Source: Paramacrobiotus metropolitanus
Taxonomy: Eukaryota > Tardigrada > Eutardigrada > Parachela > Macrobiotidae
Direction: 5' to 3'
Assembly (NCBI RefSeq): GCF_019649055.1
Contig: NW_026570345.1
Span: 124,001 to 188,000 of the forward strand
DNA: 64,000 nt
Shown: positions 21,200 through 32,455 of the stretch, one piece after another
Numbering within the stretch: position 1 is the first letter of the stretch
Layout: each line of letters opens with the position of its first letter
Program-made: the position numbers and the translations under genes
Notes under the pieces: generated by a model
Told to the model about the DNA's origin: nothing
Seen by the model: only the letters and a program-made list of their open reading frames with translations
Databases searched by the model: none

Positions 21200-21605
21200 C
21201 AAAAACTGAACACCATGACTTCCGGTTGTGGCGCCGGCCGCGATGTGCGCAACGTGTGGAAAACCTGTCGATGCCGACTGCTCGAGCGTCAGATTCCCGC
21301 CACTTCCGGTCTGCTTCCGACCACCACTGCCGCTAACTACGTAGCCGGATGCCGCAAGGCACCCTTCCGATTTCTCGTCGAAGTTGCCGGTGCATGTATT
21401 CGAGTAAGTACACACTACACTTTTCAGCCGAGCGACGACGACGTCGATGGCGAACGATGGCGGACTTAACAGCACGATTCTTCGTCTGTTCATCAGAAAC
21501 GAAAAACCCTTATCTGCGCGATTATATCTGTTACCAGCGCTGTGGTCATCCTGCTTTCAACTTCTCCATCAGAAACGATAAAGCTCATTCCACCTGAAAA
21601 TGTAC
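21200..21605 (-). repeat. Modules B and A
   Basis: B reads GSGGRKQTGSGGNLTLEQSA on minus. A reads SFIVSDGEVESRMTTALVTD then IIAQIR; the piece before it ends CTCATTCCACCTGAAAA rather than a clean acceptor. Linker AT-rich. Confidence 0.6.
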
Positions 21606-21944
21606 ATGTATCAGTGGCACAACAGCTTACACTAGCAAAGAAAAGCGAGAAAATGCGCCAATTTAATTTGTTTCTCCTGTAAGTGCGAAAAGCGCACATC
21701 ATGCGCAGTAGTTAACTTAACGCGACCTGAGCAGGCGCAGCTTATTTTACATCGGCCTTTTCTAAAAATTATGCCTGCGCGTTTGATGGTCATTTGTCTT
21801 TAATCGTACAGAAACACGGTCAAACACCTACAGTAACTTTTGAAAGACGATTTGAGTAAGCGAAGCATGATACGGAAGCGCTACTTCAAATTAACTAACA
21901 GCTCATTGCGGAACACACATACCGATCTAGAAAATGCCACTCAC

Positions 21945-22080
21945 TTACCGACACGAAGCGGAATCTCCCAAACCTTTGGCGGCCCAGGTATTCTCAAGTT
22001 TGGTATCCTGGAAACTACAGATGTGGATCACCACATCCGAACGTCACGGCGGTTCCGGCTGCCCACAAATCCAGCGAGCA
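21945..22080 (-). repeat. Module gamma copy
   Basis: ACTTACCGACACGAAGCGG opens it (minus: exon then GTAAGTGAG donor). It is followed by TTTGGTATCCTGG, the CACATCCGAACGTCACGGCG string and CTGCCCACAAATCCAGCG. Confidence 0.55.
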
Positions 22081-22475
22081 GAATTCTCTCCTTGAAATTC
22101 CTTATCGAAATTTCCAGTAACAAATACTTTAAGGAGATTGTAAATTATTCTGTAAAGATATTTTGTCTACGGGATCTATAACCTGACGTATAAAAAGGAT
22201 AAAAAGGTATACGCAACTGCAAGCAGCAGGGTTTCATAACCATGGCAATTAGCAATGGATCAGTTTTGCAGCTTCCTTCGTAAATTCCTTGTCGTAATTT
22301 CCAATTACAAATACTTCGAGGAAATTGTAAATTACTCTGTAAAGAATAAGATACTCGTAGTTTGTATACGGGATCTATAACATGACGTGTAAAAACGAAG
22401 AGCAGTACTTCTATATATACAAGGTCGCAAGCAACAGGATTTCATAATCAGCAATGGATCAGTTTTGCAGCTAAC
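22081..22475. repeat. Diverged direct duplication, period about 190 bp
   Basis: Two copies share AAATTCCTTxTCGxAATTTCC, GTAAATTAxTCTGTAAAGA, CGGGATCTATAACxTGACGT and GCAATGGATCAGTTTTGCAG. A third related copy lies at 28.98-29.17 kb next to the gamma module there. Confidence 0.7.
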
Positions 22476-22559
22476 CAGATTCATTAGAATATAAGTAATA
22501 TTACTTTGAAATACAGACTACTTCGTTTAGCAATCCCAACAAACAGTTCAACCGAAAAT

Positions 22560-23305
22560 AAAATGTATTTTTGATCCAGTTATGACTGAAGCAATATTCT
22601 AATTTCTAGAGTAGTGTAATTCAACATTCTGTGGCTTAAGATTGTACAAGTAAACTCAAATTAACACCGTTAAAGGGAAACTTACTTTCAAAGCTATGTT
22701 CCCCCTTTATAATGCAAGGTGCTGACTCCACAACAAATACGTGAATCAAAACCAAATCCAGATGCCTGCGCCTCGGGATACCTGATTTTAATTTACGTAT
22801 TTGCCCGTATTAATCCCGGATTTATGTATAAGGAGAAATGCCCAGAATCCATCGAGTATTTCATGCAAGACTGCCAGAAAAACATTATAAAACAGATGCA
22901 TCGCATTCCTTGATGTACATTCCACAAGATATCGCAATTACTACTATATCCGCTCAAAATAATTATGATCAGAATTGTTAGACAATCCTTTTCCGGAAGT
23001 CAGATCGAATGACAGAACTAGATAGATTCCACGCGGTAGTGACGGTTTACTACGCTACTAACTGGATCGAAATCGTCAAATTATGGTACGCACTACGCAA
23101 TGAAACAGCCTGCTTGAAAAATTTGGCAAAACAGAATGATACGCTGCGAGCCTGCGATCACAATATCATATCACAATATCATCACAATAATAAATATCAC
23201 ACTGTACAGGACGAAGACGCTTTCTGCTTAGCAGCCTCAGCCATATTGAGCATGAAAACGGTATTGCAGAGAGCATATGAACGGTTTGGTATGACTGTTA
23301 TTACA
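22560..23305 (-). repeat. Module G copy 1
   Basis: Shared with 29.58-30.41 and 44.52-45.14 kb (AACTTACTTTC.AAGC near 22680, then TCATGCAAGxCTGC, CCxCTCAAAATAATTATGATCAG). This copy is uninterrupted. It shows the empty target sites of both the TA MITE (AGAACTAGATAG near 23014) and the second foldback element (GGTTTGGTATGACTG near 23282). Confidence 0.6.
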
Positions 23306-23307
23306 CG

Positions 23308-24029
23308 TCTGTCTGGTAGTGGTAATCAGCCCATCTTATCTCGTCAAGCCCCGATGTCGATTTTTTTTGGGCACGTGCATCTGGCAGCGGCATAATCGTT
23401 CACGCTGTCCGGACCACGGTATAGAGAATAACATTTTCTGTTTTCAGCTTATGCACGCTTCGTCGCACTGTACTTTGGTCCTCATATCAAAGGGTCAAGG
23501 GCATAGCGCTGTCTTTCCTAGCTTCACAGTTCGCAGTTTGTTGATGGTCGGCTGCTAGGCGGTTTTTGATACCAACATTCGGACCTGCAGTATTTTGAAA
23601 AAAAATTAGAAAGCAACAGCTCGGAAACGGCACAATCAAACTCAGAAGAAGCAATCTAGAAACGGCATTTACCGTTCACATATTCGACTACCGAAGGCCA
23701 AGATAGAGGCTCTGTCTCGTACGGAGCAGAATAATTGTCTTTGGAGGCATCGCGACATCCAAGAGCAGGGAGCAGGCAGGAACCATCCTCGAGGTTCTTG
23801 CAATTAGTTTTCCGGTTGCCGGGCAGGATTCGATACAATTTGCAAAGGAAAAGGCCGCCACGAGAGCAGTGGCTGAGCAGCGGTGGATTTTCGTCTGCTG
23901 ACCAGTTTTGACTCTTGAATTTCGCATCGAGAGGCGACGTTAAATTACGATATCGGGACTCTTAAGGATGCTGGTTGTCAAGCATCAGTCTCAGAATCTT
24001 AACCGTACAGTATCTTCGTTAGTGTAAGT
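23308..24029 (-). repeat. Modules D (variant) and J
   Basis: The D variant runs 23308-23530 (GGCACGTGCATCTGGCAGCG; GTCAAGGGCATAGCGCTG). J is at about 23690-23840, minus NLEDGSCLLPALGC, shared with SCLLPVQG at 45.5 kb. Then CGTCTGCTGACCAGTTTTGA, shared with 31.72 kb. No intact frame. Confidence 0.5.
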
Positions 24030-24765
24030 GTAGACGTCCATGGAAAGCTGAGTGGCACCGCGCTGGATACACGTCTTGCGTAAAAGGTCATGTCGGAGGT
24101 CGACTGTTTCGAAGATTTGTGGAAGCAGAATCAGAGAGCACCGGTCGCTCGCGTCCCAGTATGCACTGGTGACAGCTGGCGCTTAATCTTTGCTTGTAGT
24201 CAAGCTGTTAACGATCTCTGTGTCAATTTGTGGGAGTAATGCTGCTTACCAGGCGTTCACTCTCAGTGCCAGGTAGTCCGCCTAGGACGCCAAGGTAGGT
24301 CTTAATTTATCAGTATTCAGCATCAAGGCGATCACAGTGCAGATGTTCACCTGGAATCTGTGCTCTTGTTTGGGTAATGGTGGGAATTGTCTGCAAGTCC
24401 GGCCACAGCGGCCGGTAGGAAGCATGCCTTTGTGTCCTGCTTTGGGGTGCCAATGCTATCCCGTATGCACTGTGCGGGGACAGTTTAGCAAATGTCCAAG
24501 GTCATCGTGCTGATTTCTGTGGGAGCAACCAGCTCTTTACTATTCTGACTGAACAGCATGAGTTGAATCAGAGCTAAAAGCGTCGACGGCTGCGTCGTAT
24601 GTGATCCTGGGTGTTGTTGCATGCTGGAACGACGTCACCACGGCAGCGCTTTCGCGCATCCGTCCACGAGACCCCACCGCAGTAACGGCGCTACTGCGCC
24701 GGCCGGACGGATGTTTGGCATTCATAGAGGGATAGGCACGATTAAAAATGGCATGCTGCATTAGC
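24030..24765. repeat. Modules I and X
   Basis: I at 24030-24500 starts CGTCCATGGAAAGCTGAGTG. X follows at about 24490-24760 (AGGTCATCGTGCTGATTTCT, GGGTGTTGTTGCATGC). X normally lies beside the coiled-coil family, but here it stands without it. Confidence 0.5.
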
Positions 24766-25265
24766 GGTCAAACTGCCTTCCACACAGACGTATCCGACCT
24801 CACCGGCGCTGTGACTAACAAATCCCCGGGTAATCGATCTTCATGGGTAGTCGATGGCCGTCAAGAGCTGAATCATTGCTACCTATACGGCGGTGGTATT
24901 CCAGCAGAGAAGGCAGTCGAACTGTCATTGCCGGGTTACGTGGGTTCACATCACAACCAGATCCAGGTCGCACCCTTCAGCACGGGGTGCCTTTGCTGAT
25001 CAATTTTCGGAATACCTCCAGTGATCACCTCGAGTGCCATGTAGGCCCTGCCCGGGCACTGCAGACGTACCACACCGGCTTATGTTTGGTGATTATGCAC
25101 GTTATGTACCCAACGTCGGCTTCGACGGAGGTCCATGCCGGCTTTGGCGCACACTTCATACACCATACAGATGGCATACAATTGACTTTCCGTCGTCAAA
25201 CAGGTGATTTCTTCGGCAAGTCAACGTCTGAGTGTGAAAGATGCAAGTGCAGCATAGAAGCTTAA
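24766..25265 (-). repeat. Segment shared in reverse with 46.0 kb, then module H copy 2
   Basis: GACCTCACCGGCGCTG and AAATCCCCGGGTAATCG at 24795-24840 appear reversed at 45.94-46.0 kb. H (24990-25265) reads VCAKAGMDLRRSRRW on minus, then a stop, then LEVITGGIPKIDQQRHP. Confidence 0.5.
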
Positions 25266-25847
25266 GATAAACCATGGCGTCGAGATTCCGTCGTAATTGA
25301 TCTTGCTGCGAAATGATCGAAAGTGACTGGCCAGCACTCGCCAGGAGATGGTGGGTGTCGATTAAAGAAAGTAGGCGTAGCTCTCCAAAACAGTGGTTAT
25401 GATCGGGTGAGGATGAATAACGTGTGTCAGTTTAGCGAAGCGTCCGCATCCGAGCCAGAAGGGTGGGTGGATGTGCCGTAGAGGCAAAATTTTTAACTGT
25501 GAATCGGCCGGTCGCTCGAACATTCCGTCCTTCCGGACGTGTGTACAACTCGGATAATTCAGTTGTGGGTTGTCCGGATTGATGGGTTCTACCTCCGCGT
25601 TCTCACCGAAAAAAGCACAACATGAGTGCAAACACTTTGAAAAGCGGGAAAACACAGTCTCATATTGTACTGTTTTCAACTATTTTTATCGGTACTACTT
25701 ATAAAAACCTATTTACAAAATGGTTTTTCAGATATATTTCTAATACACCGCAATCAATAGACCGCAAGGTAACTAAACTCAGCTGCGGTAACCGAGCGGC
25801 TGAAATAAAATGCCAATTTTGCTGCTGAAATTATAAAATTAAACACT
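25266..25847 (-). repeat. Linker plus truncated module D
   Basis: AATTGATCTTGCTGCxAATGATCGAAAGTGACTGG (split here to show only its pattern) is shared with 32.45 kb. A partial D at 25495-25620 keeps only its far end (GCTCGAACATTCCGTCC). Confidence 0.45.
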
Positions 25848-26225
25848 CACCTCGATAACATTGATAATTCCGCCCGATGCCGTGGTCACGTCATCACGGC
25901 ATCGTCGATCGGAAAGTGTGATGAAGGCGTCCAGAGATATTAGTGCCGGTTATGAAGTAAATGCGCTCGCGTACTGAACCGGTTTGATCAGGAGGTTGGC
26001 CGGCGCGTGTCCGCGAGCCTCCCGATGACTCCGGTCAAGGCCGCTGCCGACGTCATGATGGGCACGACGATGGTCACTGAGCAGGTCACAAAGATGCACA
26101 AATCTGGAACACCTTTACCACAAGTAAAACATCTCCATTGATAACCGAAACTTCCGGAAGTGCTCCGAGCCAGGAAGCTTCGTTGCAAATAATTTAACCT
26201 GTCAGTGCGAAAAGCGCACATCATG
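25848..26225 (-). repeat. Module C copy 4
   Basis: Open frame on minus reading VPDLCIFVTCSVTIVVPIM then TSAAALTGVIGRLADTRR; one probable membrane helix. The CCTCGATAACATTGATAATT donor side is at 25848. One of the best-preserved C copies. Confidence 0.6.
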
Positions 26226-26745
26226 CGCAGGACGCGACCTCGACAGGTATCTTATCTCGGTCTTCTCAAAAAATCATACCCGCGCATGTGATGGCAAATC
26301 GTCTTCACGTACAAAAATGTGTAATTCGTATTAAAGGATGATCTAGGTATTAGCCATGCAGGATACAAAAGCCACTGCCTATGCCTGAATAACTCGAACA
26401 AATGCTACCAGCAGGTGCAAAAAACACGCAAATGCGAGCAGATAATACGACACACTCACCGACACGACGCGGAAGTCGAAAAACGTTGGCGGATTCAGTT
26501 TTTTCATATGTTTGGTAACCTAGGAAACTGCAGCTGCGGATTGCCACATCCGTACGTCACGGCGGTATTCCGTCGGCTCTCAGATCCAGGACGATGAATT
26601 TTTTTCCTTCGAAAATTCAGTATCGAAATTTCTAATTACAAATGCTTTGAGGAAAAAAACAGGTAAAAGCATATGATGGCCAATGCGACGGTAGACACTT
26701 CTTCTGCTGCGGGTTAAAGGGCACTCCAGCTGGAGTCGGCACCGC
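26226..26745 (-). repeat. Linker and module gamma copy
   Basis: CACTCACCGACACGACGCGG at about 26453 marks gamma (minus donor GTGAGTG). It is followed by GATTGCCACATCCGTACGTC. The rest is AT-rich linker. Confidence 0.5.
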
Positions 26746-26749
26746 GGCA

Positions 26750-27340
26750 ATCTGCTGATCCGGCATCTTCAGCTCACCACACCCAGCGCGACGTCGGCAC
26801 GTTGGCCTACTCCACGATCATCATGCCGATATCGCGCTGGGTGCGGTTGCGCTCCTGGAATAAAGCCAGACCGATGCCTTGCATCGCCGCGGGCACCAGT
26901 TATCGGATCACGGTGATATCGGCGTCCATCTTGGCGATGCTGGCCTTCAAACCGGTGACTTCGGCCTTGATGGCAGCAATATCTTGTTTCATCAGGATCA
27001 AGCGCGGGTAAATATCGTGGTCTCCATTCAGCAGGCTCCCCCACCGCCTCTCCGACTTCTTCCAGGCTGCAAGCCTTAATTGCCTTCACTTGTTAAAGCT
27101 GTTAAAACCCGCCCGGTGGAAGTCGGTAATAATGATCTCCTCGTTAACATCCCCTAACTCGTCAACTTCGTCGTCAAACTTTCGTAGGTCGATTCCGATG
27201 CGTTGCGCCAGGCTGTGGGCGTGCAACCGCTGGCATTCAATCACGTGTACGGCCATCAGGTATTCGTTGCCGGCTGGAATGTTCTTGGCTTTGTGGTTTT
27301 GTAGCTCGTCCTGTATTCGAATACACTTACCCAGCAGCAA
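26750..27340 (-). pseudogene. Coiled-coil family pseudogene 2
   Basis: Minus reading in order: YLMAVHVIECQRLHAHSLAQ, FDDEVDELGDVNEEI, a frameshift, KAIKACSLEEVGEAV, a frameshift, HDIYPRLILMKQDIAAIKAE, VTGLKASIAKMDADITVIR, a TAA, then AAMQGIGLALFQERN and RDIGMMIVE with a TAG. This is the longest recognisable relative of the intact gene and preserves the heptad phase. At least two frameshifts and two stops. Confidence 0.75.
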
Positions 27341-27690
27341 CAGCATGTCAGTCTGTTGGCGGTGAATGAGCCGTCCTTATCTCGTCAGGGTCCAGTATGA
27401 ATGTTTTCCGGTGTATGCATCTGGGAGCGGCATCGTTCGCTGCTGCCGGACAGTACCAAGTGGATATGCTTTTCTGGACTTTGTTCTATCGGTTATTGCG
27501 CGGTCAAAGGCATATACGAGGCTATTTCGCAATTCAAGGCCGAAGAATTTCCGTCGGAAACTCGTTCACCTTGAAACCGTGAACCGCCCAGCCGCACGGA
27601 CATTCCCTATTTCCAGATGTATATACAACACACGCAGGTATGCCAGTCCGGATAGATGGATTCCACCTCCGCATTCTTAGTGAAAAAGCA
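27325..27690 (-). repeat. Module D copy abutting the pseudogene
   Basis: On minus, the Cys-rich exon end and its GTAAGTG donor lie just before the coiled-coil reading begins (IRIQDELQNHK), only about 20 bases apart. Either the normal intron has been deleted here or the two modules were joined by rearrangement. Confidence 0.55.
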
Positions 27691-28120
27691 AACAAACAGC
27701 ACGAGTGCACAAATTATGCATATTCATATAATGTTTTAATCTGTTTTACAATTATTTTTAATACACTGCAGGATAACTAAATCAACTTCCGCTGTATTGA
27801 CCGAGCGACTAAAATTAAAATGCCGATTCTACTGCTGATCTTAAATTATAAAATCAAATACAGTAATCCCCTCGACAACATTGGTAATTCCGCCAGATAC
27901 CGTGATTAAGTCATCACGGCAAGTGCGATGACTTCATCCATAATTATTGGTGCTTATTACCAAGTAAATGCGCTCGCGCACTACAGTGTATAACGGTGTA
28001 ATGAGGAGGTTGTCCAGCGCGCTTCCGCGAGCTTTCGGATGACGGCGTTCGAGGCCCCTCCCGCCGTCACGATGGACACGGTATGGTCACTGAGCAGGTC
28101 ACAAAGATACACAAGCATGA
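27691..28120 (-). repeat. Linker and module C copy 5
   Basis: C starts at 27867 (CCCTCGACAACATTGGTAATT). The membrane-helix-like part lies at 28030-28110. Interrupted frame. Confidence 0.5.
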
Positions 28121-28199
28121 ACGTTGTCACTACAAACACAAAGACATCAAAATTGTGTCGAACTTCCGGAAGTGCTACGCGATCGGAAGCAAATAATTT

Positions 28200-28655
28200 A
28201 ACCTATGCCGCCCGCTTTTACGAGTACTTTTACGAGCTTTTACGTTTACATGACTTCCGCTTGTGGCGCCGGCCGCGATGAGCAATATGGTAACAACCTG
28301 TCGATGCCTATACTGTTTAAGCGACAGATGCCCGCCGCTTCCGGTTTGCTTCCGACCACCACCGCCCTTAACTACGTACCGGAAGGCAAAAGGCACGATT
28401 CCGATTTCTCGCCGAAGCTATCGGTGCATATGTAATCGAGCAACGCACATATTAGCCAGCCGAGCGATGACGACGTCGACGGCCAACGATGGCGGATAAT
28501 ACAGCACGACTCTTGCGTACTGTACATGAGAAACGTAAACCCATTTTTTGCGCGATTGCCTGTATGTCTCTAAGTTCTAACCAGCGCCGTGGTCATCCCG
28601 CTCTCAACTTCTCCATCAGGATCGATGAAGCATTGAAGCTCATTTCACCTTAAAA
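28200..28655 (-). repeat. Modules B and A
   Basis: B reads GGGGRKQTGSGGHLSLKQYR on minus, one of the cleanest copies. A at 28575-28650 is weaker (TCTCCATCAGGATCGATGAA) and lacks the CCTGCAAAC acceptor side. Confidence 0.6.
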
Positions 28656-28844
28656 ATTACATCTCAGTGGCACAATCGTACAGCTTACAAAACACTAGAA
28701 AAGCGAGAAATCGTACAGAAATACCTACAGTACTTTTAAAAGGCGGTCTGAGTAAGTGATGCATGATACGGAAAGCGGCACGTCAGATTAACTAACAGCA
28801 TTGCAGAAACACATAGGTGACTAGGTCTAAGCAGGAAATGCCTC

Positions 28845-29580
28845 CCACTCACCGACACGTACCGGAATCCTCTTGAAAAACATTGGTAGCCCTAGTTTTT
28901 CAAGGTTGGGAACCGGGGAAACTATAGCTGCGGATTGCTACATCCGAACGCCATGGCGATCCCGGCTGCCCACAAATTCAGGACGCAAATTTCTTGTCGA
29001 AACTTCCAGCTGCACATACTGTACTTCCCGGAAGTTGCAAATTACTCTGTAAAGAATGAGATGGTTTCTGTACAAATCTATAACAAAACGCAAAAAAAGG
29101 AAGAGCAATATACAAGGTCGAAGGCAGCAGGGTTTCGTAATCACCATTGGATCAGTTTTGCAGCTAACCAGCTTCATTAGATAATATGACTTTGATGTAC
29201 TTGGCCATCTACAACTCTAACAAAATTTTAAAGCTGATTAGCGTATCTGTACCAATTACTTATTAATAACGGGTTTTTCCATGTTAAAATGAAATTAATT
29301 AATTGCATTTACATAGTAATTGATATAGCAGCATGTTATGTAGCATAAAAAAGAGGCATCAGAGACATTACGCGAGAAAGTCATTCGTACAATTGAGGAA
29401 ACTGTCCAACAAAACTAGCCATAACTTTCCTTCAACAGGTTTTATACTTTTTCAGACAAAAAAAAATTAATTGAACGTAATTACATATTTAATATAGCAA
29501 TTTATATTTATTTTAGCAAGTTAGAGGCATAAGAGACATAACGCGAGAAAGTCATTTGTATAGAAATCTCAACAAAAAGT
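28845..29580 (-). repeat. Module gamma and tail repeats
   Basis: CACTCACCGACACGTACCGG at 28846 is gamma. Then comes the tail shared with 22.1-22.47 kb. A second short direct repeat begins AGAGGCATCAGAGACATTAC (29352) and AGAGGCATAAGAGACATAAC (29524). Otherwise AT-rich. Confidence 0.5.
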
Positions 29581-30415
29581 TGAATATTTCTGATCCATTT
29601 ATTACTGCAGCTATCTTCTAGTGTAATTCAAAAGTCTGTAGCTTTCGGTTTTACAAGTGAAGTAAATACTAGATACCATCATTAAAGGGTAACTTACTTC
29701 TGAAGCTGCGTTCTCCGTTATACTGCAAGATGTGGACCCCACGGCAAATACGTAAATTAAAACAAAATATCCCGATGCACAGGCAGGGAAAATTGTCCAG
29801 AATTCATAGGGTATTTCATGCAAGGCTGCAAGAAAGCATTATAAAATAACTGCATCGCATTCCTTGATGTATAATCCACAAAATATCGCAGTTATTACGA
29901 TATCCGTTCAAAAGAGTTATGATCAGAATTTTTAGGCAGTCTTTTTGTAAAGTCAGATCGGTTGGCAGAATTACCGTAAAATCCGATATTAACGCCCTGG
30001 GCGTTTAATTTTTCAAAAGCTAACAAAGCGGATGCGCCAAAACTTATTAAGCGCCGGTAATCTCGGTAGCGGGCGGTAATTTCGGGGGGGGGGGGCGTTT
30101 ATTATTTCGTGGCCCGCTGGAGGGGGCGTTTAAAACCGCGGGGGGCGTTAATTTCGGGGGGGGGGCGTCAATATCGGATTTTACGGTAGGTAGATTCCAT
30201 ATGGTGCTGACAGTTAACACTAATAGTCGTAACTGGATGGAAATCATCCAATTATGGTATCAAAGTTATCAAAAAGTTTGCCAAATAAATACGCTGCGAT
30301 CACAATTATCACACTGCACAGAGAAAAGATGCTCTCTACTTCCGTGTGCCATGCTGCAAAATTGTAAGCATGAAAACGGCGCTGCAGTGAGCAGAAAAAT
30401 TATGAACGGTTTGAT
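29581..30415 (-). repeat. Module G copy 2, interrupted by a MITE
   Basis: Follows the 22.6-23.3 kb copy base for base in order, with the G-rich MITE inserted at 29974 and the second foldback element at 30416. Confidence 0.6.
29974..30186. mobile_element. G-rich MITE, 24-bp TIRs, TA target duplication (213 bp)
   Basis: Ends CCGTAAAATCCGATATTAAC and its inverse, with one mismatch over 24 bp, flanked by TA on both sides (29972-29973, 30187-30188). The sibling at 23.01 kb has a single TA at the same place. The interior repeats GGCGTTTAAT/GGCGTTAATTTCGG words and holds G runs of about 12, 5, 6 and 10 on the + strand. No coding capacity. A TA duplication fits Tc1/mariner-like and some other superfamilies; not assigned further. 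Confidence 0.85.
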
Positions 30416-31039
30416 ATATGCCCCTTACCTATGCCCCGACAGCTTTTTAGCATTTTAAAATCGATGTGCGAAGCAGGTGCGCGCTCGGTTTGCGTGCCGA
30501 AGTTGTCGCTATCGCATGCCACCCACGGGTGCTGCGCCAGATTCAAAAATCTTGCTGTTCGCTTCACTGTTTGCAATTTTACAGAAAATGTTTTACTGTA
30601 ATAATACTGCCCTCTAGAAAGCCTTCAGTTACGTCCAATCTGTTGAGGCTATAGCTTAAAAAATGCAGGAAAAAAATTTAATTAGAAAAATAGGAAGTTT
30701 GCAAGTAAAAAGTTTTTGGAGAAGCGAGATATCAACGATTAACGCTTTTTGCGTTTAACGTACTCCTCTACGGGGCAGTTTGCCATAGACTTGTATGCTA
30801 ACTGCAATTTATTTAAGACGTTGATATCTCGCTTCTCCGGAAACTTTTTACCTGCAAACTTTTCATTTTTCATAATAAAAATTTTTTCTGCATTTTTTGA
30901 GCTATAGGTTGAACAGATCGAATGAATCTGAAGGCTTTCGAAGAATACCGAACCTGCAGGGGTTGCCCAGTACGCAGGACTTTTGGCACACACATTTTCC
31001 GCAGCCGAAAAGCTGTCGGGGCATAGGTAAGGGGCATAT
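30416..31039. mobile_element. Foldback element 2 (624 bp, 7-bp TSD)
   Basis: Long imperfect inverted arms. Outer ends ATATGCCCCTTACCTATGCC match inversely. Inner arms around 30590-30740 and 30815-30985 match again (GGAGAAGCGAGATATCAACG and its inverse), leaving a loop of about 80 bp. Flanked by GTTTGAT at 30409-30415 and 31040-31046. Sibling 23.28 kb shows the single, unbroken site (GGTTTGGTATGACTG). The left arm has extra sequence (about 30455-30560). No coding capacity seen. Confidence 0.85.
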
Positions 31040-31046
31040 GTTTGAT

Positions 31047-31580
31047 ATGACTGTTATGGACGTAAACGTTGCTAGCAGTATGTCTGGTGAGTGGTAATCA
31101 GCCAATCTTATCTCGTCATGCTCCAGTGTTGATGTTTTCCCGGCACGTGCATCCGGACCGCATAATCGCAAGGCTGCCCGGACTCCGGACCACGGTATAG
31201 AGAATACAATTTTCTGTTGTCAGCTGTTGCACGCTTCGTCGCACTGCACTTTTGGTTGTCACATCAAAGGGTCAAGAGCACAGCGCTGCCTTTCCAAATT
31301 TCACAGCCTGGTGGTAATCGGTTGTTTGTCGGTTGTTAACAGAGACATTCGGATTTGCAATATTCTGAAAAAGAAATAGGAAGCCAACGGTTTACAAAGG
31401 GCAGGATCGAACCCGTAGAAGCAATCTGGAAATGGCATTTACTAACTCTAGCATTTACCGTTCAGCGGCGTTCTCAATTCGACTACCGAAGGGATGAACG
31501 CCAGGATAGCGGTCTAGGTACTGTATTTACGGTGCCGTACTCGACAAAACAGTGAATATTCCCTGATATTGGCAAATTAA
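31047..31580 (-). repeat. Module D variant and tRNA-like patch
   Basis: The D variant continues the interrupted unit (minus TSTLEHDEIRLADYHSP). At about 31400-31420 the minus strand carries GGTTCGATCC, a B-box match, but no cloverleaf forms around it. Confidence 0.5.
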
Positions 31581-32455
31581 CTAATGCGGAGTGCCGAAAA
31601 ACGCAAAACTTACAGCAAAATATTGTAAGCAGATCGATGCTTTGGTATAAAGGGCATCGACTGATCGACGCCTGAGGCTGTTAACCGGTCGTATAGTGGC
31701 TGGACCGCGGTGGAGTTCCGTCTGCTGACCGGTTTTGACTGTGACACTCTTGAACTGCGCGCATCGTGAGACGACGTCAAATGACGACACGTATCGGGAC
31801 TCTTAAGGATGGCTTCTAGTAACGCGGCAGTTTCAGAATCTGGACCGTATCGTCGTTACTGTCAGTGTAGACGTCCATGGTCAGCTGAATGACATCGCGC
31901 TGGATACACGTGTTGAGTGAAAGGGCATGGCGGAGGTCGACCGCTCGATGACTGCTCATCTTAGGAAGCACTGGTGGCAGTTGTGGTGCTTAGACTTCGA
32001 GGTTAAGTTAAGCTGTTGAGGATCTGTGCGACAATTAGTTAGAGTACTGCTGTAGACCAGGCATTCCCTCGCGGTGTGCAGATATTCGCTTAGGACGCCC
32101 AGGTAGTCCTTAACTTAGTAGTATTCATCGTCCGGGAGATCACAGTGCCGTTGCTCTCCTGGAATCTCTGCCGTTGGCAAAGCATTGTGCAACCCTGGTT
32201 CGAGTACCTTGCGTCCCGTGTAGGGTACTGCCCGGCAACTACAGACGTGCCCACCGGTTCCTCTTCGGTGGTGATCCAGGTTATGTACTCAATGCCAGCT
32301 TTGGCGCGCACTACACACACCATGCAGATGACGTAACTGACTTGCCGTCATCGGAAAGGTGATTCCTGTAACGGTATCGATTAATTGTCAACGTCTGAGT
32401 TTGAGGTATGCATTTACAGCATAGCATCTTAAGATGTACCATGGCTTTTAAATTC
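31581..32455 (-). repeat. Modules I and H copies
   Basis: CGTCTGCTGACCGGTTTTGA at 31718. I at 31865-32170 (GACGTCCATGGTCAGCTGAA). H at 32170-32450, minus VRAKAGIEYITWITTEEEPV, open through GTSVVAGQYPTRDARYS; the longest open H copy. Confidence 0.55.

Noticed and set aside
31395-31480. A tRNA or tRNA-derived SINE suggested by GGTTCGATCC on minus
   Set aside because: The arms around the B box do not pair as a T stem, no acceptor stem or anticodon arm could be drawn, and the sibling at 23.65 kb lacks the motif.
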